Positions 6,632 through 13,748 of a stretch of DNA of 16,737 bases are shown here, piece after piece. Position 1 is the stretch's first letter; each line of letters starts with the position of its first letter. The stretch is from an uncultured Propioniciclava sp. (GTDB lineage Bacteria > Actinomycetota > Actinomycetes > Propionibacteriales > Propionibacteriaceae): positions 1 to 16,737 of the forward strand of contig CALMPQ010000449.1 of NCBI GenBank assembly GCA_937872005.1, in the 5' to 3' direction. The translations under genes were made by a program, and so were the position numbers. The notes below the pieces were generated by a model that saw only the letters and a program-made list of their open reading frames with translations, was not told the origin of the DNA and searched no databases.

Positions 6632-7428
6632 GGAAGGGTTTCGACTGGGCCGCTTACCTGCGGGGCTTCCACGACACCACCCCCGGCGTGACCGAGGCCG
6701 TGCTGTCGAGGACCCTCGCCGGCGGGCACACCCCCTACCGCTGGTTGGCCCGCGCCGTCTCCCCGCGCGCCCAGCTGATCGTCGACCTCGCCTGCGGCTC
6801 GGGCGCCATGTCCCGCGAGCTCGCCCTACCCGGCCGAACGGTGCTGGGCGTCGACCTGGCCGAGTCGGAACTGCGGTTGGCCTCGGAACGGTCGGAGGGG
6901 CCGTGGCTCTGCGCTGACGGCCTCGCCCTGCCGCTGGCCGACGCGTCGGTGGACGCCGTGGTCAGCTCGATGGGCGCCGTGGTGATCCAGCCGGCGCACG
7001 CCCTGTTCACCGAGGTGGGGCGCGTCCTCAGGCCCGGCGGGGTGTTCGCGTTCACCGCGCCCACCGTGCTGCCGCTGCACCCCCGCGACCTGGTCACGTC
7101 CCTGGGCGTGGTGGGACGCCTCAGGTCGCTGCCGCGGTTCCCCGGCCCCACCGAGATAACCGGCTACAAGGACGCCCTGATCGGCACCGGGCTGCGCAAG
7201 GTCGAGGACGCCCGCGAGCGCTACCACTTCGAGGTCGCCACCCCGCAGGACGCCGAGGTCATCGTGTCGGCCCTCTACCTGCCGACCACGTCGGCCCGGC
7301 GCCGCGCGGCGGCCGTCGAGTGGCTCGTCGACCGGACGACCAAGGAGGGGCCCGTCCGCATCTCGCTGGCGATGCGCCGCTTCGTGGTACTGAAGCAGCC
7401 GGTGGCCACCCGCGGCCCGGAGCTGTAG
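6628..7428 (+). CDS. Class I SAM-dependent methyltransferase
   Basis: A 266-residue cytoplasmic methyltransferase with a Rossmann-like SAM fold. Motif I is IVDLACGSGAMSREL (51-65). VLGVDLAES (72-80) supplies the acidic residue that binds the ribose. ADGLALPLADASVDAVVSS (96-114) and EVGRVLRPGGVFAF (129-142) match motifs II and III of the UbiE/Methyltransf_11 group. The ATG at 6628 is preceded by a strong GGAGGGGGAG and overlaps the previous stop codon, so it belongs to the ideR gene run. The substrate is unknown; the family covers small molecules, quinones and lipids. Whether it acts on the same pathway as the preceding unknown protein cannot be judged from sequence. Confidence 0.85.
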   Translation: MRKGFDWAAYLRGFHDTTPGVTEAVLSRTLAGGHTPYRWLARAVSPRAQLIVDLACGSGAMSRELALPGRTVLGVDLAESELRLASERSEGPWLCADGLALPLADASVDAVVSSMGAVVIQPAHALFTEVGRVLRPGGVFAFTAPTVLPLHPRDLVTSLGVVGRLRSLPRFPGPTEITGYKDALIGTGLRKVEDARERYHFEVATPQDAEVIVSALYLPTTSARRRAAAVEWLVDRTTKEGPVRISLAMRRFVVLKQPVATRGPEL

Positions 7429-7492
7429 CCACCCGGGAATGCCTCGCCCGCCCGCGGTGTTGAGGGAGGGTATCTACGAGAGGATCTATCCC

Positions 7493-7906
7493 ATGGCCAC
7501 CGTTGAGCTGACTGCCGAGAACTTCGCCAGCACGATCGAGACCTCCGACACCCTGTTCATCGACTTCTGGGCCGCTTGGTGTGGCCCGTGCCGCATGTTC
7601 GCCCCCGTCTTCGAGGGCGCCGCGGAGAAGCACGCCGACGCGACCTTCGCCAAGCTCGACACCGAGGCCCAGCAGGAGATCGCGGCCGCGCTCGAGATCC
7701 AGTCGATCCCGACCCTGATGGCCTTCCGCGGCGGCGTCCTCGTCTACCGCGAGGCCGGCGCCATGAACGCCGCGGGCTTCGACCAGCTCGTCGAGGCCGT
7801 CAAGGCCCTCGACGTCGAGGAGGTCCGCCAGCAGGCCGCTGCCGCGCAGGCCGCCCACGAGGCCGGCGGCCACGCCGACCACGACCACGGCGACCATCAG
7901 CACTGA
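7493..7906 (+). CDS. trxA: Thioredoxin with His-rich C-terminal tail
   Basis: A 137-residue thioredoxin-fold protein with the redox motif WCGPC (Cys30 and Cys33), the cis-proline SIPTL (Pro73) and the usual FIDFWAAWC strand before the active site. It would reduce disulfides in cytoplasmic proteins; no signal peptide is present. Typical thioredoxins end near residue 108. Here about 25-30 further residues form an Ala/Gln-rich helix and then a tail with seven His in the last 16 residues (His122 to His137), a likely metal-binding extension. The ATG at 7493 has GAGAGG at 7479-7484, 8 bases upstream. A 64-base gap separates it from the methyltransferase, and a hairpin follows 11 bases after its stop. 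No convincing promoter was seen in the gap. Confidence 0.92.
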   Translation: MATVELTAENFASTIETSDTLFIDFWAAWCGPCRMFAPVFEGAAEKHADATFAKLDTEAQQEIAAALEIQSIPTLMAFRGGVLVYREAGAMNAAGFDQLVEAVKALDVEEVRQQAAAAQAAHEAGGHADHDHGDHQH

Positions 7907-7917
7907 GTCACCGGTCC

Positions 7918-7966
7918 GACGCCCCTCGCCCCCACCCGCTTCCTCGGGTGGCAGGCTGGGGGCGTC
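7918..7966 (+). terminator. Nested GC-rich hairpin after the thioredoxin gene
   Basis: The inner stem CCACCCG (7932-7938) pairs with CGGGTGG (7945-7951) around a 6-base loop. The outer arms GACGCCCC (7918-7925) and GGGGCGTC (7959-7966) also pair. There is no T-run after it, as is common for actinobacterial hairpin terminators. Position right after the stop codon favours a terminator or 3'-end stabilising stem. Confidence 0.55.
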
Positions 7967-8014
7967 CGGCGTTTCAGGCAATCGGGCGGGCGGGAATGAA
8001 CAGGCCGCCCAGTG

Positions 8015-8030
8015 AGTTGAAGACTCAACT
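8015..8030. promoter_or_regulatory. Candidate operator: 6-bp dyad before the flavin monooxygenase
   Basis: AGTTGA (8015-8020), AGAC, TCAACT (8025-8030) is a perfect inverted repeat in an unusually A/T-rich patch, 17 bases before the ATG at 8048. A short TTGA-N4-TCAA dyad at this place is what a small dimeric repressor (for example MarR-type) would bind. The regulator is not in the window, so the family is a guess. Confidence 0.45.
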
Positions 8031-8047
8031 ACTTCGAGAGGCACGTC

Positions 8048-9076
8048 ATGGATCTCCAGTTCGGGCTCGACACCTTCGGTGACGTCACCGTCGACGGCGC
8101 GGGCAAGCCGGTCACGCAGGCCCAGGTGATCCGCGACGTCGTGGCCCAGGGCGTCCTCGCCGACTCCCTCGGCGTCGACTACTTCGCCATCGGGGAGCAC
8201 CACCGCCCCGACTTCGCCGTCAGCGCGCCTGACACGGTGCTGGCTGGCCTCGCCACCGCGACCGGGAGGATCCGCCTCGGGTCGGCCGTCGTGGTGCTGT
8301 CGTCGGACGACCCGATCCGCGTGTACGAGCGCTTCGCCACCATCGACGCGCTCAGCGGCGGACGCGCCGAGCCCGTGCTGGGCCGCGGGTCCTTCATCGA
8401 GTCCTTCGGGTTGTACGGCTTCGACCTGGCCGACTACGAGAAGCTCTTCGAGGAGAAGCTCGAGGTCTTCTCGCTGCTGCGCGAGGAGGGCCCGGTCACC
8501 TGGTCGGGCACCTACCGGACGCCCCTTGCCGACGTCGACGTGTTCCCCAAGACCGAGGGCGGACGCATGCGCTCCTGGGTCGCGGTCGGCGGATCGCCGC
8601 AGTCGGTCGTCCGCGCCGCCCACCGCGGGTTCGGGCTGCAGCTCGCGATCATCGGCGGCCCCGCCCAGCGCTTCAAGCCGTTCGCCGACCTGTACCGCCG
8701 CGCGGTGGACGAGTTCGGCGTGACGACCGAGATGCCCGTCGCCGTGCACAGCCCCGGCCACGTCGCCGAGACGGACGAGCTGGCGGCCGAGCAGTTGTTC
8801 CCCCACTTCAAGGCCCAGCGTGACCGCATCGGCCGGGAGCGGGGCTGGGGGGCCATGGGGTCCGACGAGTTCACCCATGAGATCGAGCACGGCGCGCTGT
8901 ACGTCGGGTCGCCGGAGACGGTGGCGGCCAAGATCGCCGCGACCGTGCGCGAACTCAAGGTCGACCAGTTCGACCTGAAGTACGCCAACGGGCCCATGCC
9001 GCACAGCCAGCTGATGAAGTCCATCGAGCTGTACGCCACGCGCGTCGTCCCGCTGGTGCGGGAGATGCTGGCCTGA
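8048..9076 (+). CDS. LLM-class flavin-dependent oxidoreductase
   Basis: A 342-residue luciferase-like monooxygenase with a TIM-barrel fold. Family marks are FGLDTFGDV at the N-terminus, DYFAIGEHHRPDF (44-56), RIRLGSAVVVLSSDDPIRVYE (75-95), FATIDALSGGRAEPVLGRGS and GFDLADYEKLFEEKLEVF. GRGSFIESF with the EKL stretch recalls the FMN-dependent subgroup of small-molecule oxidoreductases, as opposed to the F420-dependent one, but the cofactor is not certain. It would oxidise or reduce an unknown small substrate using reduced flavin and oxygen. The ATG at 8048 has AGAGG 7 bases upstream. It sits alone between a hairpin and the convergent crtU, with a dyad operator candidate upstream, so it is probably an independently induced gene. 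Confidence 0.88.
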   Translation: MDLQFGLDTFGDVTVDGAGKPVTQAQVIRDVVAQGVLADSLGVDYFAIGEHHRPDFAVSAPDTVLAGLATATGRIRLGSAVVVLSSDDPIRVYERFATIDALSGGRAEPVLGRGSFIESFGLYGFDLADYEKLFEEKLEVFSLLREEGPVTWSGTYRTPLADVDVFPKTEGGRMRSWVAVGGSPQSVVRAAHRGFGLQLAIIGGPAQRFKPFADLYRRAVDEFGVTTEMPVAVHSPGHVAETDELAAEQLFPHFKAQRDRIGRERGWGAMGSDEFTHEIEHGALYVGSPETVAAKIAATVRELKVDQFDLKYANGPMPHSQLMKSIELYATRVVPLVREMLA

Positions 9077-9091
9077 CGCTCGGCGACGAGC

Positions 9092-9107
9092 CCACCGTGC
9101 ACCGTGG
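9092..9107. repeat. Near-palindrome between convergent genes
   Basis: CCACCGTGCACCGTGG (9092-9107) is a 16-base palindrome apart from one mismatched pair (bases 5 and 12). It lies in the 58-base gap between the convergent monooxygenase and crtU genes, and could be a two-way transcript-end signal or chance. Confidence 0.25.
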
Positions 9108-9134
9108 CAACGGAGCCCTCCGGGGGTCGGGACC

Positions 9135-10640
9135 TCAGCGGGCCAGGAGTCCGCGGGTCGGGACGGTCCACAGGCCCTCGCCCTGGACTCCCCATCGCTG
9201 GAGCAATGCGTTCGCTGCCAGGATCCCGGTCGTTGCGGCGCGCTCCATCAGCGCGACGGGATAATCGCTGCGTACCCAGTCCCCGGCCAGGACGAGCCAG
9301 GAGGCAGGTGTCTCCACCCCCGGACGGTCGTTCCACGGGGATGGGGTGATGAGGGTGCAGTCGTCCTGAACCAGCACCTCGCGGTGCAGCGTCCCCATGT
9401 GCGCCGTTTCGGGGAAGACCCGGTGCATCTCGCTGGTCAGGTGCTGGACGAGGCGGTCGGTCGAGCCCTCGTTCCCGAGAACGTCCGGGTCGCACGCGTA
9501 GGCGTGCAGTTCCACGACGGATCCTCCGTGTGCCCGGCTTCAGGCGGCGGCTCCTGCCTCGAAGCGTTCCAGCACCGAAACGTTGTCGAGCGCGCCGTAG
9601 CCGCTGGTGCCCAGGAAGGCGGGGCGCTGTGGGGCGACCAGCGCATCGAGCCACAGCCGCACCACGGCAAACGGGGGTGCGTTGACCGTCTCGGCGACCC
9701 GGCGCGTGAACGCGTCCATCGGCCCAGAGGGGTCGCCGATGCCGGCCACCAGGGAGCGGGCAGCGCGGGGGTCGGTGGCCAGGACGACGGCGTCCGCCGC
9801 GATGAGCTCGCCGTGGTCGGTCCGGGCTCCGGTCGGGCCGATGGTGCTCACGCGGACGCCGGTGCGTACCTCCACGCCGAGTCGGGCCAGGTAGTGGCCG
9901 AGGGGTTGCCACAGGGCGGTGTCGTAGTCGTCGTCGGGGACGTCGAACAGGAGTCCTTCGGCCGAGCCCATGAAGTAGGTGTGGAACATGGCGACCAGTT
10001 CGCCGGCGGCGAAGTCGTTCGGATCGGCGAAGAAGGAGCGTGCGAACACCTCGAGGGCGAGGTCGCGTGCGTCGGCGGGGAAGCGCAGTCGGTCCAGGAA
10101 CGCGGCGGCCGATTCGCCGTCGTAATGGCTGTAGGTGTCGGGGAAGCGGACGCGCAACAGCTCCAGGGCGGTGGGTACGTCGACCTTCGCCAGGGACGCG
10201 AGTGTGAATGAGGGGCTCCGGGCGACAAACCCCATGACGCTGAACGGTGGTGTCCTGGGGATGTTGTTGAAGGAGTCCCGCATTCCGTCGGGGCGCTGCA
10301 GTGGGTAGTCGCGTATCGGGATCAGCCGTGCCAGGTCGGGGTCGGGTCGGCGCAGCACCGCTCGCAGGTTGTAGTACTGGCGGAAGAAGGCGTGGAAGCC
10401 GCGGCTCATGGTGCGTCCGTCCTCGAGCGGCCACGCGGCGACGCGTCCGCCGAGTCGGGGTGATGCCTCCACCAGCGTCACTCGGACTCCGCGTTCGGCC
10501 AGGATCGTGGCGGCCGACAGGCCGGCGATGCCGCCTCCGACGACGACGACCTTCGCTTCGCCCCTCAAGCGCTCGGCACCGGAGGGACCGGGGTGGTGGA
10601 CGGCGCGCCGATCGCGGCCGGGGAGTGCGGGTCGCTTCAT
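9135..10640 (-). pseudogene. crtU: crtU isorenieratene synthase, interrupted by in-frame TGA
   Basis: The frame covers 502 codons from ATG 10640 (AGGAG 5 bases upstream, ATGA overlap with crtT) to TGA 9135-9137. It is a CrtI-type FAD enzyme that desaturates and methyl-shifts the rings of beta-carotene to give isorenieratene. It has the dinucleotide motif VVVVGGGIAGLSAATILAER (31-50), then SRGFHAFFRQYYNLRA, LEVFARSFFADPNDFAAGEL and LVAMFHTYFMGSAEGLLF. The C-terminal flavin motif VLAGDWVRSDYPVALMERAA is followed by LLQRWGV. Codon 367 (9542-9540) is TGA in the stretch LERFEAGAAA*SRAHGGSVV. From memory, homologs read through this region without a length change and have Trp there (TGG to TGA). Both halves are in the same frame and well conserved. 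The upstream half alone (366 residues) lacks the C-terminal flavin-binding part and should be inactive unless read through or complemented. Confidence 0.82.
9522..9527 (-). promoter_or_regulatory. Shine-Dalgarno-like site for restart within crtU
   Basis: On the minus strand GGAGGA (9527-9522) lies 6 bases before an in-frame GTG (9515-9513) and 25 bases after the premature TGA. It could allow reinitiation to make a 126-residue C-terminal fragment (MELHAYACDPDVLG...). The same bases encode the conserved Gly-Gly-Ser of the full-length enzyme, so the site may be coincidental. Confidence 0.35.
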
Positions 10641-11359
10641 GCGGTCTCCTGGGGCTTGCGGGCCATGTAGAGGTGGAGGATGTCGTGTTGCCAGCCGGGC
10701 ACACTCCGGGTGGCGATGTCCACGAAGCCGGCGGTGTGGAGCTGCTCCATGAAGTCCGTCGGTGTGTCGAACTCCATCACGCTGCGCCAGAGGTAGGTGT
10801 ACAGCGAGGGGTTGCGGTCGAGCAGGGCTCCGAGCGGGATGATGACCAGCCAGCTCACGATGCTCCACACCAGTTGCGCGCGGAATCGCTCGCGCACGGA
10901 GTACTCGACGACGGTCAGGGTGCCGCCGGGTGTGAGCAGCGCCTGGATCTCCGCCAGGGCGTCTCGGCGTTGAGCGGGTGTGAGGTTGCGGAAGAGATAG
11001 GCCGACAGGATGCCGTGGTGGGTTCCGGGCTGCCACGCTTGGGTGTCCAGCGAGCCGGCGGTGGCCTCGGCGAAGGTGACCGACGCAGGCCACTCTTTGG
11101 CGCGGGCGCGGCTGAGCATGCCGGGGGATGCGTCCAACCCTTGGATGTGGGTGTCGGGTGGGGCTGCGTCCACCAGTGCTCGGGTGGATGCTCCCGAACC
11201 GCAGGCGAGGTCGAGGAGGCGCCATGGTCCGGGCTGGCCGCGCAGCGTGTCCACCAGTGATGCGGCTGCGCTGCGCAGATGGGCGTGGTAGCCGGGGTTG
11301 AGGGCCACCATGAGGTCGTAGTGCCGCGCCCCGCGGTCGAACGCTGCTCGGGTGCTCAT
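10637..11359 (-). CDS. crtT: Carotenoid-cluster SAM methyltransferase (CrtT-like)
   Basis: A 240-residue class I methyltransferase. LLDLACGSGASTRALV (48-63) is motif I, IQGLDASPGML (72-82) the SAM ribose region, and LLTPGGTLTVVEYS (141-154) motif III. The N-terminal FDRGARHYDLMVALNPGYH is UbiE-like. A hydrophobic stretch (LVWSIVSWLVIIPLGALL, 163-180) could let it sit at the membrane where carotenoids are. It overlaps crtB (ATGA, 11359-11356) and crtU (ATGA, 10640-10637). By position it corresponds to crtT of the Streptomyces crt clusters, where crtT lies next to crtU; as far as I know its reaction there is not firmly established. Methylation of a carotenoid, quinone or hydroxyl end group is possible. 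Confidence 0.8.
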   Translation of the reverse strand: MSTRAAFDRGARHYDLMVALNPGYHAHLRSAAASLVDTLRGQPGPWRLLDLACGSGASTRALVDAAPPDTHIQGLDASPGMLSRARAKEWPASVTFAEATAGSLDTQAWQPGTHHGILSAYLFRNLTPAQRRDALAEIQALLTPGGTLTVVEYSVRERFRAQLVWSIVSWLVIIPLGALLDRNPSLYTYLWRSVMEFDTPTDFMEQLHTAGFVDIATRSVPGWQHDILHLYMARKPQETA

Positions 11360-12285
11360 GGTTGCTGGTGGCGGTCCACGCGGCCTCGCACGCTGGTCCA
11401 ACGCGAGGGGCGTAGCGCGCCGACTGCGGCTTGGCGACCGAACAGGGCCAGCTTCTCGTGGGCGGGTACCCGGATGCGTCCGTTGAAGACGTCGTAGTCG
11501 GCTGCTTCGATCCGGTCGAGGATCCGTTGGTACAGGGTCAGGGCGGTGCCAACGCAGCGGCGCGAGGCTTCGGGCAGATAGGGCAGGCCATCGGCTGCGT
11601 GGGCGTACAGCGTGCGGTTGCGGGTCACCTGCTCGGCCATGAACGTGCGCCACTGCGGCGTCACCTGGCGCAGGTGGGGGTCGGCGCCGTGCCTGGCGAG
11701 CTCGTCCTGGGGCAGGTAGACGCGGCCACGGCTCAGGTCCTCGTCGACGTCACGCAGGAAATTGGTGAGTTGAAAGGCCAATCCCAGAGAGCGTGCGTGG
11801 TCGCGGGCAGCGTCGCTGGTGGGTTCCAGGACGGGCAGCATCATCTCTCCGATGACGGCCGCCGAGCCCTCCATGTAGCCGTCGCGGAGCGCGGGCCACG
11901 TGGGCCAGGTGGAGTGGGTCAGGTCGAGCGCCATGGCGTCGAAGAACCGCTCGAAGCACTCGGGGTCGGTGCCGCGTCGCCGCAAGCTGTCGATCACCGA
12001 GGCCATCACCGGTTCGTCCGAGGTGCCGCGGGCCAATGCCGCGAAGAACCAGGCGCGGAACGCGTCGAGACGCTCGGTCGGGGTGCCGTGGGCCGGCACC
12101 GAGGGGTGGGGGGTCTTGTCCGGCTCGTCGACGATGTCGTCGGCCAGCCGGCACAGTGCGTAGACCGCGTGCACGTCCCGGCGCTGGGGTGGGGGGAGGA
12201 GCAGGGCGCCCCAGTAGTACGTGGTGCCGTGCTCGCGGGTGAGGCGTGCGGCGGTGCGGTACCCGTCCTCCAGCAGGGTGCTCAC
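11356..12285 (-). CDS. crtB: Phytoene synthase
   Basis: A 309-residue all-helical prenyl synthase that joins two geranylgeranyl diphosphates to make phytoene. It has both Asp-rich metal sites: DDIVD (49-53) and DVDED (179-183) within FQLTNFLRDVDEDLSRGRVY. The conserved block YAxCRxxDDxxD is present as YALCRLADDIVDE, followed later by YMEGSAAVIGEMM. Length and motifs are as expected for actinobacterial CrtB. The GTG start at 12285 overlaps the crtI stop codon (GTGA), with GGAG 8 bases upstream. It is the third gene of the crt operon and its product supplies CrtI. Squalene-type synthases share the fold, but the crt context and lack of a membrane tail make phytoene the likely product. Confidence 0.93.
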   Translation of the reverse strand: MSTLLEDGYRTAARLTREHGTTYYWGALLLPPPQRRDVHAVYALCRLADDIVDEPDKTPHPSVPAHGTPTERLDAFRAWFFAALARGTSDEPVMASVIDSLRRRGTDPECFERFFDAMALDLTHSTWPTWPALRDGYMEGSAAVIGEMMLPVLEPTSDAARDHARSLGLAFQLTNFLRDVDEDLSRGRVYLPQDELARHGADPHLRQVTPQWRTFMAEQVTRNRTLYAHAADGLPYLPEASRRCVGTALTLYQRILDRIEAADYDVFNGRIRVPAHEKLALFGRQAAVGALRPSRWTSVRGRVDRHQQP

Positions 12286-13748
12286 CAGGTCATCTCCGCA
12301 ACGCGTCGGGCGGCGAGCTTCCCGGAGATGAGCACCATGGGGATACCCACACCGGGGGTGGTGCTCGACCCGGCGAAGACCAGGCCCTTCACGCGCTTGT
12401 CGACGTTCTTGGCCCGGAAGGGGCCGGTCTGGCGGAACGTGTGGGCGAGCGCGAACGGGGTTCCCGCTGCCATGCCCTGCGCCAGCCAGTCCTGGGGAGT
12501 GACCAACTCCTCGGTCACCATGTCGGTGGGGTAGCCCCAGCGCTGCAGGTCGGTGAGCATGCGTTCACGCAGGCGGGGGCCTTCGCTGGGCCAGTCGAGC
12601 CGGCCCACCTCCAGGTTGGGGGTGGGTTCCAGGACGTAGAGGCTGGTGCAGCCCTCGGGTGCCGCGTCGCGGTCGTGCAGGGACGGGACGGCCACGAAGC
12701 GGGAGGGGTCGGCCATGGGACGTCCGCGCCGGAGCAGGTCGTCGAAGGCGTCGTGCCACTGCTGCCCGAAGTGGATGTTGTGGTGGGCGGCCTCCGGCGG
12801 TGGGGCGCCCTTGACGCCCAGGTGCCACACCACGCACGAGGGGGAGTAGCGCCCCCGCGCGGCGACGCGAGGTGTGGCGACCTCGGGGAGGAGCTCTTCG
12901 TAGGCGACCGGGAGGTCCAGCGTGCAGACCACGGCATCCGCGTTCAGGCGTTCTCCACCGGCCAGCCGCACGCCGGTGGCTCGCCCCTGCGCGCAGGTGA
13001 TGCGGTCCACGGTGGCCCCGTAGTGGAACTCGACCCCGGCGTCCATGGCGGCCTGCGCCATCGCATCGGGGACCGCGCGCATGCCTCCTTCGGGGAACCA
13101 GACGCCCTCGACCGAGTCCATGTAGGTGATGACGGCGTACAGCGCCAGCGCCTGGGCGGGCGCGAGGCCGGCGTACATCGCCTGGAAGCTGAAGATGCGG
13201 TGGAGGCGCGGGTCGGAGAAACGGCGCTCGATGGCGGGACCGAGGCGGTCGAAGCCGCCCAGCGCGACCAGACGGGCGGCCGCGACCGGGTTGCGCAACA
13301 GGTCGGTCGGGCGGTCGAAGTTCACGTCGATGAAGTGGGGCAGTTCCGCCAGGTACAGCTTGCGCAGCCAGACGACGAACTCCTCGTAGGCGGCGGCGTC
13401 GACCGACCCGCACTCGCGGGCGATCTCGGCGCGCATCGCCTCCACTCCGTGGCGCACGTGGAGGGTGGAGCCGTCGTCGAAGCACGCACGGTAGGCCGGG
13501 TCGAGCAGCTGCATCGTCAGGTAGTCGTCCGCGCGACGACCCACCGCCCGGAAGGCCTGGTCGAGCAGGTCCACCATGGTGAAAACAGTTGGGCCGGAGT
13601 CGAAGGTGAACCCGTCGCGCTCGATGCGGCCGCTCCGCCCCCCGGGCACAGCAGCACGCTCGAGCACCGTGACGTGGTGACCCTGCCCCCGCAGGTGCAG
13701 CGCAGCGGACAGGCCGGACAGGCCGGCTCCGATGACGAGTACGTTCAT
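12282..13748 (-). CDS. crtI: Phytoene desaturase CrtI
   Basis: A 488-residue FAD-dependent desaturase that introduces double bases into phytoene, giving neurosporene or lycopene. MNVLVIGAGLSGLSAALHLR carries the GxGxxG dinucleotide site, followed by TVLERAAVPGGRSG and FTFDSGPTVFTM, all typical of CrtI. YAVITYMDSVEGVWFPEGGM lies mid-protein, and the C-terminal GLVFAGSSTTPGVGIPMVLI is the flavin-binding signature. The ATG at 13748 was chosen because GGAGGG lies 4 bases upstream; an in-frame TTG (13760) four codons earlier contains that site and is unlikely. It overlaps the upstream idi-crtE by ATGA and the downstream crtB by GTGA. The number of desaturation steps cannot be read from sequence; a CrtU-type pathway would need lycopene. 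Confidence 0.93.
   Translation of the reverse strand: MNVLVIGAGLSGLSAALHLRGQGHHVTVLERAAVPGGRSGRIERDGFTFDSGPTVFTMVDLLDQAFRAVGRRADDYLTMQLLDPAYRACFDDGSTLHVRHGVEAMRAEIARECGSVDAAAYEEFVVWLRKLYLAELPHFIDVNFDRPTDLLRNPVAAARLVALGGFDRLGPAIERRFSDPRLHRIFSFQAMYAGLAPAQALALYAVITYMDSVEGVWFPEGGMRAVPDAMAQAAMDAGVEFHYGATVDRITCAQGRATGVRLAGGERLNADAVVCTLDLPVAYEELLPEVATPRVAARGRYSPSCVVWHLGVKGAPPPEAAHHNIHFGQQWHDAFDDLLRRGRPMADPSRFVAVPSLHDRDAAPEGCTSLYVLEPTPNLEVGRLDWPSEGPRLRERMLTDLQRWGYPTDMVTEELVTPQDWLAQGMAAGTPFALAHTFRQTGPFRAKNVDKRVKGLVFAGSSTTPGVGIPMVLISGKLAARRVAEMTW

Noticed and set aside
7259..9004. A 581-codon open frame on the minus strand
   Set aside because: It is antisense to the thioredoxin and flavin monooxygenase genes and shows only low-complexity shadow sequence.
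9135..10640. crtU as a hydroxysqualene dehydroxylase or second phytoene desaturase
   Set aside because: The FAD fold is shared, but HAFFRQYYNLRA, FFADPNDFAAGEL and the VALMERAATTG ending, plus adjacency to crtT, fit isorenieratene synthase better.
10641..11225. Upstream extension of the crtU frame to 11225
   Set aside because: It would be antiparallel in frame to none but overlaps crtT in another frame; the ATG at 10640 has AGGAG and the usual ATGA overlap, and conserved CrtU sequence starts after it.
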